DNA from: Chrysoperla carnea
Lineage: Eukaryota > Arthropoda > Insecta > Neuroptera > Chrysopidae
Direction: 5' to 3'
DNA: 64,000 nt
Assembly (NCBI RefSeq): GCF_905475395.1
Contig: NC_058338.1
Span: forward strand, 98,131,435 to 98,195,434
The notes under the pieces: generated by a model
What the model was told of the DNA's origin: nothing
Seen by the model: only the letters and a program-made list of their open reading frames with translations
Database searches by the model: none
Position numbers and translations under genes: made by a program
Part shown: one piece after another, positions 1-12,369 of the stretch
How positions within the stretch are numbered: position 1 is the first letter of the stretch
Layout: each line of letters begins with the position of its first letter

Positions 1-1617
1 TCAAGTCGAGTTTTACATTTTTATGGTTAATATGGTTTTGACGTCAGACAACCATCTTGATTTCTTGTATTTTCTTAAATTTACTTTCTCGTTAAATTTT
101 GTTGAAAAAAAATTTCACCTTAGTTATAGCATAGGATTGCAAATACCTTGCTGGAAATACCTTAATACAAGATTTAATGTTTCTAGTTTTATTTAAAATG
201 TAGTTAAAATATAAAATATTTCTGTTTTATTAATAAATATTATCTAATGACTAATATAGGAGAGTGGATAAAATGGTGCAAAAATGCATTTTCTATAAAA
301 TGTGTTTTTTTCTCAAAGTAAGGAATGGAAATGAGAAATTTAAAATTAAATTTTTTAGGCACAGAATTATTGAATCGCATCCAGTTTTAGCCTATAGGGA
401 CACATTTTGAATTACAGTTTCAAAATTTTTTTATTCGGATTAATCAGGAATAATATTTTTTAAGAGCCTTGTGTATAGATCACTGATCTATTGAAAACTC
501 CCCGTTCTTAAAATATGGTCACACATTCTATCCAACGAAGAGAAATGAGCGGGAATTAAAGAGACACTCATTGGGATTGAAATTGGACGAAAGAAGTAAG
601 GATAGGTTTAGCCGCAGCAAAAGTAACATCGTCACCACCCGATGGAGAATACATGGAAGTGTCGAGGGCGAGCAAATGGAAAAATATTAACATTTAGTCA
701 ACGAGGCATGGCATTGATTTTATACCGAAGGTGTCATTTAAGAAAGGATTTTTCCAAATCCATCCCCTAAATGGGAAAAATAGGGGATAAAAGTTGATAT
801 GAAAATATATACAAACCGTCATTTTTGAGTTCACTACTTAATCGATTTTAAAAAGCTATAGAATGCTCCATTATCACCAATTAACATGAACTGGATTATT
901 CCTTGACGCGATTAATTAATCTCTGATCCTGATGCAGAATTTTGGTCGATGGACCACAGTCCACTTGGAAACTAAAGTTTTCTAAGATGCTTTAAGCTGA
1001 TTAATAAAAATTCGATCACTTAGAACATCTGCATTCTCTTTTTCAATAATATACTTGATCACACTGAAGATTCTTTTAGATTCAATGAAAATAAGTATAA
1101 TGAATTTAGCGAACATTGGTAATTAAACACAAAAAACGGGTTTGTACGATTTGAACTTGCATGGAATGAATCATAAACGAGAAAACGAGATTTTTTATCA
1201 AAGACTATGCTTGTATTCTCAGTAGGAAATTGTTGCATTACCTTCATAATTAAAGCAAGGAAAATATTCCTCAATGAAAAATAGTTGAGGGCACCTGCCT
1301 TCTTATAAAAATGAGTTTCCACGTGACATTATAAATATATACTTACCGTTTACAGTGTGAATAGAATGCGACACACCCGGCACACGCCTACAAATGTGTG
1401 ACTATTTAATTGAATATTATTTATATTATAAATTTATAATTAATAATTTATGACTGTATCTAATTGAAATATTTTAAAAATTATAATTACTTTTATTTAT
1501 TATTTATTCATACGTAAACAAAATGTCTGCAAGTGTCATCTTTACGCGGTAATTTTAACTTGAGAAAAAATTTACCATAATTTTACAAACTCCTAACTAA
1601 AGAATACAGATAGATAA
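1..1617. other. Gene-free AT-rich DNA with one GC-richer patch
   Basis: I see no convincing gene. The longest open frame (1059-1322, minus, 87 codons) has no recognisable motif and normal intergenic composition. Positions about 497-695 are less AT-rich than their surroundings and keep one plus-strand frame open for roughly 66 codons without an ATG near its start; I could not assign it to a family. The rest is A/T-rich sequence with short T and A runs. Confidence 0.5.
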
Positions 1618-3793
1618 TAGAAGAACAATTCTATACACATATACGAACTCACCATTTGGTAGTTTGAACTACTCCTCCAGAGGGTTTAAGCGTTACTTAT
1701 GTTACAACAAAATAAATAAATAAATACATTTGTTTGTTATATTCACCGATAGATGACTCTATGCACATAATATTTTTATTTTTGTCTCATCATAGGCGTG
1801 CATTTAATTATTTATTTATTTCTATAATATTTCGTTGTGAAATAACGTCCCTAAAAATTCAAGCAATAAACTTGATTATATTTTTTCTTTAAATCAATTT
1901 AATACTATCACCTCTATAAAAACTAAATTTAAACTTTATAATAATATCATTTAAGCTAAAAAATTATGAATGCAAAATGTGAATGATCTGAAAATATTTT
2001 GTCAGGTGTAAGTAATCAAAAACAATTTTATTCTTAATCAAAATTATTTAATTCAGTTATATAACAAAACTAAATAAATAAATCTAAACATATGAAATGC
2101 TTTGTACTGAATTATTGACGGATAATTGCACAGCCTGAACCGCTAATCGTAGAGACCTGAAACTTGGAAAGTGTTTTCTTAGTACGACGTAGGCATCCGA
2201 TAAGAAACGATTTTCCAAAATTCTAGTGGATGAAAAAGGCGATGTGAATTTTTATATGGAAAACCAAAGTTAATAATTTTATAGACAAATATAGATCAAC
2301 GTTTGCATGTTTGTCATGTTACTATAGTTTTTTTTAGCTTCATGTGGTTTATATATATTTACAGAGAATTTTAATTATTGTTCTCACAAGCGATATGTAC
2401 GAAAGGCTTATTTATAAACTGAAAGTCTGAAACTTTATTTTATCGTTGTACGAAATATCTGAAACAATGATTGTACAGCTGCATACCTATTTAAAGTTTT
2501 AACCGGCAGAAAAACTTGAGGGCAAAACCATTGAAGATAGAAATTTCAATTATTTTTAAAGGAGAACGAGTATATTAGATCTATTTTGTTACAAATTCAA
2601 ATATCTTAAAAATAATATTTAATACAGAACTACTAATAGAAACGTTTTAGAAAAAAAATAGAGTTACGTTTCTATAAAATATCTACTAAAATTTCCATTC
2701 CTCTTATGAACACTATGATTCCTATTCTTATTTTAGTAAGTATTGAAATTGGTTATCCAATTTCTCTTCATAAAATTAAATACACACTTATCAAAAGAAG
2801 AAAATCAATCACTACAGTCTTTAATCCAGAGAGAGACACTGTATAAGGTCGATCTTTACCCATCTGATAACCAGATGAGACATATTTTTTATGAAATTTT
2901 ATTGATTTTTGAGCAATCTTATTATATTTTTTTATAACGAAATGTCTTCATGGCTATTTTTAATGAAACTAATTTTAACCAATTTTTCCACAAGAAGGGT
3001 TTTTTTACAGGCAAGCTAATACCATTATTTTCGTAATTAAATTATCTTTTTTCTGATATCAATTTGGATTCGTAACTAGATCACTTTAGTTACCTATATT
3101 GACTTACATCTGTTCATATTATATTTTGAAAATAGGTGTTATATTTTTTATATACATTAATTTTGTCAGATACAGTAAAAATAACCATTAGTTTACCTAA
3201 TTTATACAGAACATAGGTTTTTTTTTTAATTTTTCAATACCCAGTTTTAAAATAAAATTTTAAATAATATAAAATTTTTTTCTGTTATGATACCGATTTT
3301 AAGTTTTTATTCTTGTATGGATTGAGGGACCCAAAAAAATCCTGCATACTGACTTTCAAGTTTTCTCTCTATTTTGACTATTTGACTATTTTAATATTTG
3401 TAAATTATCACAGATATTTAATATTAATGAATTTTGCATTAGTTATTTTTTAGCTTAAATGATGTTATTATAAAGTTTAAGTTTAGTTTTTACAAAGGTG
3501 ATAATAGTATTAAATTGATTTAAAGAACAAATATAATCAAGTTTATTGCTTGAATTTTTAGGGACGTTATTTCACAATGAAATATTATAGAAATAAATAA
3601 ATAATTAAATGCACGCCTATGATGAGACCATATAAAAATATTATGCGCATAGAGTCATCTATCGGTGAATATAACAAACAAATGTATTTATTTATTTATT
3701 TTGTTGTAACATAAGTAACTCTTAAACCCTCTGGAGGAGTAGTTCAAACTACCAAATGGTGAGTTCGTATATGTGTATAGAATTGTTGTTCTA
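1618..3793. mobile_element. Foldback DNA element with about 360-bp inverted arms
   Basis: The left arm (about 1618-1979) is matched in reverse complement by the right arm (about 3430-3793). The outer ends read TAGAAGAACAATTC and, inverted, TAGAACAACAATTC, so the arms run to the element ends. Shared landmarks include CTCCAGAGGGTTTAAG, the AACGTCCCTAAAAATTCAAG stretch and AAGCTAAAAAATTA. The 1.45-kb middle has no transposase-like frame; it holds a copy of a dispersed repeat also seen at 28.88-29.44 kb. It is probably a non-autonomous foldback or MITE-type element. I could not define a target duplication. Confidence 0.7.
2100..2640 (+). repeat. Dispersed repeat, second copy at 28.88-29.44 kb
   Basis: The sequence from about 2130 (CACAGCCTGAACCGCTAATC) through about 2560 matches 28.9-29.25 kb over several blocks. 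Both copies contain TTTATCGTTGTACGAAATAT, GAGAATTTTAATTATT and GAGGGCAAAAC(C/T)ATTGAAG in the same order and spacing. Neither copy carries a conserved long frame, although the 28.9-kb copy has a 79-codon ORF by chance. It sits in the middle of the foldback element 1618-3793, so it is either part of that element or nested in it. Confidence 0.55.
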
Positions 3794-4278
3794 CTATGTC
3801 CTAACAATCAAATAAACAAAAAATCACTAAGAGATGATGCTCGTTTATTTTTTCAAAATATCAAAATTTTAGTGGAAAAATAAAATCAATTTTTAATGAA
3901 ATTATGAATGCTTCTAAATCAAATTTTTTAATAGATTCATAAATCTTATTTCATATTAACAAAAAATGAAAAGATTTCAAATTTATTCTCAAGCGCCGAC
4001 AACAGTCAGTGAGTAAGTTTTTCACTTCACCTATTAAACTTATAATTTTTCAAAATATTATAATTAACAGAATAAATATTAAATAAAACTTACCATTTAT
4101 TTAAAAGAAAAAGAAATATTAATTTTATTTTAAAATACCTGCTATACCTACCGCTACCAATAGTTTATTTTGATTTTTTTTCAACAGATGGTGGCAGTTA
4201 ATTTAGTAAATATAAAAACAAAACCTAAAAATATTTGACAGTTCAAAATAATTTAAAAAAAATAATGTAGTTTTTAAG
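3794..4278. other. Region upstream of the DNAJC4-like gene
   Basis: This stretch separates the foldback element from the start codon at 4279 and should hold the promoter. It is very AT-rich. I see no clear TATA box or initiator that I would defend. Confidence 0.3.
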
Positions 4279-6560
4279 ATGTTTTTTAAATATAATAATT
4301 TTATATTAGGCCGTATAATTACAAGACAAATTTTTAGCACAAATGTGTAAGTTTAGAAAAATATATAGAAAAGGATTCATTTAAGTTTTTCACCTTTTCT
4401 GTTTTAGTACACTAAAAGCAAAATGTTATTACGACATACTAGAAATTCCAATTGATTCAACCGCAAAAGATATTCGCACAGCTTACATTAAACTATCGAA
4501 AAAGGTAGAAAAAAACAGGCATTTAATTTATATTATTTTATCTAATAAATGGTTTTTGCAGCTTCATCCAGATAGGAATAAAACAAAAGATACAAGTAGA
4601 GAATTTGTACAACTGAATGAAGCGTATCAAACATTAAGTGATCCGATTAAACGTCGTGAGTACGATTTTGGCAGGACTACCACTTCTAACAGTTACAAAA
4701 GCAACACTAATAATTCTGGCCCAAGGTAAATTAACAAACATAAACTCGAAGTAATATTTTAATTAATCATATCTATGTTTTTAAAATAGAAATGTTCACG
4801 AAATGTATGGTTTTGATAGTCCTAAAGCAAATTGGTCAAACACAAGCATGGGTTCGGCATACTATGGAATAAAGGGAGTGAATAGAATTTCAAATTTTTG
4901 GATAGTGATGATATGTTTACTATTTACATCTTTAGGTGTAGGTTTACAAATTTTAGCTATAAGGTAATTATGCTTATTGTAGTTTGGCATGTGTGATCTT
5001 TGTTACGTTAATAAAATTGATTAGAATTGCTTTGTTTTGCGTTCATTCTTAGGGGTTCCGTTGTATTTTTTGAGTGACTACAGATCTGTTCATTTAAAAA
5101 ACCGTTTTATGAATAGCATAAAACGATATCAAGTAAAGTAAAAAATATCTCAAGATTTTGAAAATTATCCATAAATGAAATGGATTCTTTTTTTTTGGGC
5201 TTTAATGATTGTAGAAAATGATTTTTATTTAAATTATAAAATTACTCGATTTTCCGATACCGATAATTTTAGAAATTTTATTGCTAGTACAGGATGATTT
5301 TTTAAATTAGCATATGCCTGAAACTCTATAAATATATTTAATTGAGGAAAATGATTCGATTTCAATTTTCATTCAATTAGTAGAGAGTTAAGCTAAATAA
5401 ATTGTGTTACTGGACTGGTAAAAAGCGAATATAATCAAGCACAAAGCTTGAGTTAAGAGACAAAATTGCTATCAGAAAACGAAAAATATGCTTTTAAAGA
5501 AGAAAAAAGCCAAGAAACATAGTTTTTTGTTTACGGCTAACCAATGATTAAGTTAACCTAAAAAATTTGCAATAATAAAAAAACGATTTTCTTGCGCTAG
5601 TTAAAACTTGACATCCAATGTAAAAAAATTCAATAATAAAGTTATAGATCTCAAAAAAACCAATCGATTGACGGCTGGTCCAATTTGGATGCGTAGATGC
5701 CGAGAAAACTTAAATAATGAGCAAAAATCGTCTTTTTTAAATTTGTTTATAACTTTAATGTATGATTAGATAGGATAGAATGTTTTTCGGTTCGTTCTGA
5801 TTAAAAGCTCTCACAGCCACAAAATGTTTTAACGGATAATTTTCGAGCTACCGCCGATTGAAGTTACACATATATTGTATTTATAGTGTATGACTACCGT
5901 CTTAATAATGATCCAATGTACAACACACCAACTAACAAGACAATACAACTATACAGAAACGCACACACACACATACAACACACAGTAGTCATATACTATA
6001 ACTATAATATGTGCCTAGCTTTGATTTCCCGTAGCTCGAAAACTACTCGTTAATTTTGTGACTATGAGAGCTTTTGATCAGAACGATATAAAGATTATTT
6101 TGTAGACGGTTTTAATAAGTTTCACAGAAACCAATTTACCCATCTAATCGTACGGGGCCTTTTATGCAAAACATAAATGTCTAATGTTTCGGTTTAGAAA
6201 ATATTTTCGTAATCAAACCTTGAACAAACAGTTCAATAAAACACATAGAATCTACATTTTTCTCATTTCGAGGTCCAATGTGTAATATTCGAAGAGTAGC
6301 GATTTATAATCTGTTTTGACGTAACTCTTCTAAAGTATCTGCGGAACCCAAATTTCATAAATTTTAATCTGAACATAGCTTTTATTGATTACAGAGAATC
6401 ATTTACATTTCAAAGGAAACAACTCGATCAAAAATCATTAGAAAATGCCCAAATATTGTCGAGTGTTCGTGCACGGGCAAATGATGGTAATGATATACAG
6501 TTAGAACGATTAAGGCGTAAGGCTGAAGCTGAACAAAGGATTTATAGTATAAATGATTAA
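4279..6560 (+). CDS. DNAJC4-like J-domain membrane protein, five exons, complete
   Basis: Exons are 4279-4346, 4408-4504, 4562-4725, 4790-4963 and 6395-6560. All introns are GT-AG and all joins keep frame, giving 222 residues. The J domain spans about residues 29-92: helix I starts CYYDILEI, the Hsp70-activating HPD motif is at 57-59 right after the exon 2/3 join, and helix III reads FVQLNEAYQTLSDP. A serine/asparagine-rich linker (94-135) is followed by one predicted membrane helix (about 146-167) and a basic, charged C-terminal tail with RLRRKAEAEQR. This order and length match DNAJC4 (human protein about 240 residues), which recruits Hsp70 at a membrane. The N-terminus (MFFKYNNFILGRII) is basic and hydrophobic and might be an organelle-targeting sequence; that is inference. 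Three introns are only 57-64 bp; the fourth is 1,431 bp and carries repeats. Confidence 0.9.
5285..5390 (+). repeat. Short dispersed repeat, second copy near 51.22-51.33 kb
   Basis: Both copies share GCATATGCCTGAAACTC (CATATGCTTGAAACTCG in the other) followed by GATAAAT and AATTTAAT(T/C)G, then GAAAATG, in the same orientation. There is no coding potential. Confidence 0.55.
5760..6151. repeat. MITE-like inverted repeat inside DNAJC4 intron
   Basis: The left arm (about 5760-5905) matches the right arm (about 5985-6151) in reverse complement. Shared blocks are GATTAGAT, AAAAGCTCTCA(C/T)AG(C/T)CACAAAAT and TTTTCGAGCTAC, with TATGACTAC at the inner ends. A CA-rich tract (about 5960-5975) lies in the loop. 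The outer end (TCTAATCGTACGG) recurs alone at about 42.14-42.16 kb, so this is a dispersed family. Confidence 0.65.
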
Positions 6561-9059
6561 TTTTGATATTTATTTGTTGTTTAGTCTTAATTTTGTTTGT
6601 CTGGAAAAAAAAGCAAAACATAAGTTTAACAAAAAAATTTTGTAAATTGTTACGAGTACTTATGTAAAAGTACGATAAAAAAAATGGGAATGTTTACAAT
6701 AATTAGAAAACATAAATTATAGAAAAATTATTTTTAAATTATGTTTGAGTTATTTAAGGCCGGGTCACACAGGAAGCGATTTTATGTAGTAATTTGTTTT
6801 CAATGATAAATCATAAAAAACTTGTATAAAAAGATTCTGAGTGTAGTTTTATTTACGAATGTTAAGGTTGTTAAGAAAGAAGAAAATTGATGAAATAATT
6901 ATTAAGGCGGCGAAACCGAATTAACTTTTAGTCCAGTACAATCTTGAAAAATAGCCCAGTCGCGTGGTAGAATTTGTTGATTTCTTTCTGCGACTGCCTA
7001 AAATATTTTTGTAAGGGGTTATTTTGTGCGCTTATCACGATTTTTTGGATCGTTTTGCTGCCCGAGGTGAGGAAAAAAACACATATCCGTATTTAAGCGC
7101 GAAATTTGAATTGAACATGGAAATTTCGGTTTTCTTGAGTGTAGTTTTGAAAAGAGGGGTGAGATTAAAAGAGTTGTCAGACAAAGTTGTAACTGCAGTA
7201 TATACGCACAATTTTCCGCCAATTCAAGGTCATGAGACCCAGATATGACCCCTTATGTACATTTTTACCGTTTTTTTAATAATTATTTTCGAGTATGAAG
7301 TTGACTCTAAAAATAATATGTATGCCAGGAATTTTGTTGTTGTTTTACCTCGATTTTGTTTCTTTTATTAATATCGCCACTACCGGCGCTAAATTCAACC
7401 ATCCATTTCCGGAAAATCGTAAAATTGAGTTTTTAGTCCGAAAAATGTTGTTATTGAAACAAATCTAAATAGGTCAATATAACCTAAAAATACTACCCAT
7501 TATAATTTTCATTGTATACCGTTTATCCATTGTAAGTTTGGCCAATACCCCGACTTCTGAGCTAACTTTGAAAAATTCGGTGCTCTCTACGAATGTCGAA
7601 AATATTTTTGCCTATTTTTTGTTATTAAAACTATGTTTTTAAGTTACTAGATTCTATACTTAATTATTTCGAGTTTTGATGAAAACAAGTATTTGACAAT
7701 ATTAATTTCGTGAAAAGTTCAATTATGTTTAACAAAAATCATACATTTTGTAAATGAGAACATTTATTTATAAACTTAAATATTGTGGTAGTTTTTTGTG
7801 GAGCTGTCATTTCTGTATCTTGAGCTATGAACCTTAAATTAGTGTGTTTATCTGTTATTATTGACTGTTATTATTTAGAAAATTTGTCATTAAATAGCAT
7901 TTTCTTCATAACAATCTTAATGGACATACTTGAAAGGACCCACTTGGATTACCGACCAAATATGCTGAACCAAAATATTAAAGGAAAATTCTGCTAAAAA
8001 TTCTGTATTATCTGAAATAATCATAGCACTGAAATTTTTCTGATATCATTCGAAAATTTAAACATCTGGTAATCCCTTGCATATTGTTTTGTAAAAAAAT
8101 TTACTACCCTCTCAATTTTCGTCTTTAAAACATGTCAAAAAACAGATATTTCCCATATTTTATGGAAAACGCAACATTTCTCACCATTTCCATCCTTCGT
8201 GCAAAGCGGCAAGGAATGATACAAATTTTTGAGCAATAGATTCCAATACTGGTAAATGCAAGTTTTCAAACGAGCTATAGTTGTTCCAAATTCGATGATT
8301 TTTCGCAGAGATTTGAAATTTTGTATTAAAAAAATTTTTGTTTCCTTTGATATTTTAATTTAGTATATTTACGGTAATCTTTGCTATTTTGTCAAATTTA
8401 GATAATCAAAACAGATCATTCAGTTTTTGCAAAGACTTTGCAATACAAATCGATTTCCTTTGATTAGAATAGTGTTACTATGACCGGTGGGTTACTGTGT
8501 GGCCCGTCTTTTATTAACGTTTTTTGTTTGTTTTTATTTCCACGGGAAGGGAGGTTTACTTAGTAGAAATTGTTTTTTATATATTAGTTCGAAAAATATT
8601 TCTCTAACAATAAGTTAAGACTTTGTTTTATAGTTTGTTTGTTTTGCTGTAGTTAGTAACAAGAAAAATGTTACCTCAGGGGAAAATAGCTTTAATTCTA
8701 GAAAACGTAGAAATAGAATACAACCACCAAACAGTGCAATAGATGATGAAGTTTGTACAAAGAAGTCGCATCGTACATCTGCAATTCGAAGATGGACCAG
8801 AAAAAATGATTAGATGCCTGGAAAATCTATAACATTTGAATGTCGAGCTTTTTTATAACAAGCTCGTATTTTATATAAAATACAATCAGATTTTCACTTA
8901 TTCTGTCCAATTTTGTGTGTGTGTGAGAAAATTAACAAAACATAAGTTTAATAAAAAAAAAGCAAATTATGTCAAGTTTTAATATCTGTGATTACATAGT
9001 TGAAAAATGGAAATGTTTACATTTTAAAATCTTAGAAAGAAAATTTTTTTGTATTATCT
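6561..9059. other. Gene-free AT-rich DNA downstream of the DNAJC4-like gene
   Basis: No gene is supported. A 74-codon plus frame (7024-7248) overlaps a 67-codon minus frame (7019-7222); neither shows a motif. Positions 7250-8900 are AT-rich with many short homopolymer runs. The DNAJC4-like mRNA should end near the start of this stretch, but no canonical AATAAA lies close to the stop codon. Confidence 0.4.
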
Positions 9060-9240
9060 TAACTAATATAAATGTGAAACTAACTCTGTCTGCCTGTCTG
9101 TCTTTTTTTACGTTTTTAAGTCTAAACCGCAGAACCGGTTTTGATAATTTTCGATTTAGAGATAAGTAGGACTTTGGGAAAGGCCATAGAGTACTTTTTG
9201 TTGCGGGAAATAAAATTTGAAGAGGATGAAATGGAAGAAA
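9060..9240 (+). repeat. Dispersed repeat fragment beginning CTGTCTGCCTGTCTG
   Basis: The stretch has a CTGTCTGCCTGTCTGTCT start, an AAACCGCAGAACCGGTTTTGA core and a GGGAAAGGCCATAGAGTACT tail. This arrangement is a recurring insect repeat type, recalled from general knowledge and not checked. ORFs on both strands here (8969-9169 and 8992-9300) are by-products of it. Confidence 0.4.
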
Positions 9241-9503
9241 AATACCTCTAAAACTACCCATTTCAGTTATATTCAAGCTAGAATGATTGGGTTTTTCCAT
9301 TCGACGTGTAATAAATTCAAATTAACAGAAAACTTTTAATATTAAGGTATACGCCGCAATCCGCCACATCCCCAAAACTATTTTTTTTCTATATATGCTA
9401 GAAAGATACAGGATTTTGCTTTCGACGTGAAATTCTATGAAACTTGTCATAAAAATCGAAAACTTAAAAAGTGTTTTGAAAAGACGATAAAAATGCATGT
9501 CTT

Positions 9504-10561
9504 ATAGTGTGATCAAATAAAAAAAAAATGGCGTCAATTTTTAGATAATTCTGAGTTCGGAGAAAAAAATTGAATTTAGTAGATCATAATGATACAAATT
9601 GAAGAAACTAAAATCTAACATTTTTTGATGGTCGGAAGGGGTCCAAAAAAAATGGTAAAGTGGCCTAATCCGGTCTTTCGCGTCAGACATCGTCGGATTG
9701 AGTTAAAAATAAAAAAGCGTTTAACAAGCTTAGGCGCCGTAAAAAGGCGAAAAAAATGAGCTGCGAATGAACCCGATTGGTCCATCGATGTCCCCACAAA
9801 TTGCAAAAAATTCTTCGATTTTGCTCGAAATTTCAAAACTTCACAGCTCTTGTTGTTTTGAAGATTCAAAGCTGGGATTTAAATGGATTGTAGCTTTTGT
9901 GCCCATGAAGTATCACAAACAATTTCAGCAAGATCGAATGTATACTTTTTGCAAACCGCAGCTGAATGCAAAAAACAGGACTTTTGTAAAATGGCCCTAA
10001 AAAAGTTGTGGTGCGGTAACGCGCTATTTTTTTTACGCAATCATATGCTTTAATAGTTAAAGTAATACCTACTAAAGTGCCAACCTCTCATCTTTAGTAA
10101 AAGTTACTAAAATATTAATTTTAAATTACTATTATTTTAAATTATAACATTAAAAATAGGGTGGGAGTAATAGGAGCAATTATTAAGAGACAGAAGTTAT
10201 GTGTAATCCCAGCTTTGAATCTTTAAAACAACAAGAGCTATGAAGTTTTGAAATTTCGAGCAAAATCGATGGTTTTTTGCAATTTGTGGGGACATCGATG
10301 GACCAATCGGGTTCATTCGCAGCTCATTTTTTTCGCCTTTTTACGGCGCCTAAGCTTGTTAAACGCTTTTTTATTTTTAACTCAATGTCTGACGCGAAAG
10401 ACCTGATTAGGCCACTTTACCATTTTTTTTGGACCCCTTCCGACCATCAAAAAATGTTAGATTTTAGTTTCTTCAATTTGTATCATAATGATCTACTAAA
10501 TTCAATTTTTTTCTCCGAACTCAGAATTAAAATATCTAAAAAGTTAATTTGATCACACTAT
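9504..10561. mobile_element. Foldback element with about 360-bp, highly similar arms
   Basis: The left arm (about 9504-9879) and right arm (about 10205-10561) are near-perfect reverse complements, flanking a 325-bp spacer. The ends read ATAGTGTGATCAAAT on both sides. The arms differ by small indels, such as 8 extra bases near 9690 on the left. Each arm carries the same 80-90-codon open frame by duplication. No transposase was seen, so this is a non-autonomous element; the high arm similarity suggests recent origin or correction between arms. Confidence 0.75.
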
Positions 10562-10683
10562 TATCAGTGAAATTCATCCTGCTGAGAAATTGTACAGTTA
10601 CTGCTATGAAACTTATAGATAATAGAAACCTGAATCGATCTCAATTTAAAAATCGAATTAATTTTAAAAAATCCCTAATAGTC

Positions 10684-11751
10684 GATCCAGCTACAAAATC
10701 ATTACATTCATAACGTGATTAATAGGGCCTTTCATTTAAAATCACGATTCACTTTTGTTTCGGACTAACTGATTTATAAAAAATGTGATAAAATGAATAA
10801 CAAATATCTTCTATTTTGGCCAAACTGCTGGTAGTCCAAAAAAATAAACTGCACCTGCGCTTATGACTTGATGAAAAGGCTTATCAAACCCTAATTTGAA
10901 CGTATCTTTACGAATAAATGCATTTGTCTGTCGATTCCACAGTTAAAATGATTTCATGACATTTATATAGTTTTTTTTTTGGCAAAACATAAACATTGAA
11001 ACACACTTTTTAAATGATGCATTCTTAAAGTCAACCAGATTTGTGGATTTAGTACAAAAAAAATATTTTTTCATTGTTCAAATATCAAACTTTGCCTTTA
11101 TAATTCGAATTATGTAACATGGAAAATATTTGCAGGATGTAGTTTAAAACATGCTCCTGAACCTAAAAGAACTAATTTTAAACAAAAAAGTAATATTGAC
11201 CAAATCGCATCGAAAAAAATCGAAAAGCAACTCATTTTTGCGGCTACCTTTTCAAAGGCAGCTGTTTAACATCATGCTAGAAATAAATAGGCTTTAATTT
11301 GATATAAACAAGATCAATGTACGTTATGAACGTAAAAATATAACAAAGTAATACCTGTTTACACCTGGATGCGAAAAGGTTGCGGCCACATGGGCAACAG
11401 CACCCATGAACAAAAAAGTTTGTAGACAATAATCAAGCGTTCAAATAATTCAACAGTTTTTCAGTGTAAAATTAGTTTTATTAACTGCTACGTTTCCTAT
11501 ACTAACTTAGCACCCAATACTTTTCAAAGTCTTTACTTTCATTGCTGTGAAGTCCATAATATTTGATTTAATTAACAAATGAATGAAATTTTTTTTTTCT
11601 AAAATCAATTAACATTATTATAATTAAAATTATTTGCGGGCACTTTTTAACCGGCACCGCCGTTAAAATTATGTCCCTTTATTCATAAACATACGTTCAA
11701 ATTTTAGTTTGATTGATCACGTTATGAATGTACTGATTTTGTAGCCGGATC
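10684..11751. repeat. About 1.07-kb element with imperfect terminal inverted repeats
   Basis: GATCCAGCTACAAAATCATT at 10684 is matched inverted by the sequence ending GTAGCCGGATC at 11751, including the shared block CATTCATAACGTGAT. A second inverted match (TTTGAACGTATCTTTACGAAT near 10.9 kb versus about 11.68-11.70 kb) lies inside. The middle has no coding frame of note. It is probably an old non-autonomous DNA transposon. Confidence 0.5.
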
Positions 11752-11988
11752 TTAAACTATAAGAATTATTAGAAAAATGCGAAACATTCCTAAAAAAGAG
11801 AATCTTTTGAATTTCCCTAGTTTTTTAATGTTCTTTAAGTTATCTTCACTGTTGTTACTCAACAGATGAAGACAACTTAGGTAAATAAAATAAAAAGAAA
11901 CACACTCAACAATTCGATCAATGACAAAATAAGTTACTTACCTTGCTACAAATTAGCAATACGAACGACTGGATGGATAAGCCACACA

Positions 11989-12032
11989 TAATAGGCTTGT
12001 ATGACACATCTAATAGGCTTGTATGACACATA
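11989..12032 (+). repeat. Tandem duplication of a 22-bp unit
   Basis: TAATAGGCTTGTATGACACA plus two bases occurs twice back to back (11989-12010 and 12011-12032), differing only in the last base. Confidence 0.85.
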
Positions 12033-12034
12033 AT

Positions 12035-12369
12035 ATACTATGCGTTTAATTTACATTTTGGCATAGGCATCTCTCACGAGTATGGCAGAGTACGTGAGTT
12101 AAGCAATGCATATAAGAAAGAGGTGTTATTTGAAAGAAGTGTATGTTTTCTTGCAAAAGTGTGTTGTAGCTTCGGTTCCCTTTAAGCTGTATGATGGTTC
12201 TGCTGCTGTGTGCCTGTAAAGAGTGGGTTTTTTTTTTTTAAATATAAATATTATAAATTAAATTGATAATTTTTATAACACCTCTTTCTTATTTGCATTG
12301 CTTAATGCATGTAGTCTGTCATACTCGTGGGAGATGCCTTTGCCAAGATGTAAATTAAACGCATGGTAT
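12035..12369. mobile_element. Small MITE with about 95-bp inverted arms
   Basis: The left arm (12035-12131) starts ATACTATGCGTTTAATTTAC. Its reverse complement forms the right arm (about 12273-12369), which ends GTAAATTAAACGCATGGTAT. Shared inner landmarks are GGCATCTC(T/C)CACGAGTATG, AAGCAATGCAT and AAGAAAGAGGTGTTAT. The 335-bp length, lack of coding capacity and long terminal repeats are typical of MITEs. Confidence 0.75.

Larger units (their letters stand above)
4964..6394 (+). other. Large fourth intron of the DNAJC4-like gene, repeat-filled
   Basis: The intron starts GTAATT and ends ATTACAG. It holds a short dispersed repeat (5285-5390) also found near 51.22-51.33 kb, and an inverted-repeat element at about 5760-6151. 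No coding sequence was seen in it. The other introns of this gene are about 60 bp, so insertion of these repeats explains most of its length. Confidence 0.7.

Noticed and set aside
7019..7248. Overlapping plus and minus frames of 74 and 67 codons
   Set aside because: Antisense shadows in a locally stop-poor stretch; no motif on either strand.
8992..9300. 102-codon minus frame and 66-codon plus frame
   Set aside because: Both lie over a dispersed repeat fragment and are not protein-like.
9615..10552. Two 84-91-codon frames encoding the same peptide (QFVGTSMDQSG...) on opposite strands
   Set aside because: They are the two arms of one inverted repeat, so the shared peptide follows from shared DNA. 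There is no homologue or start context to support a gene.
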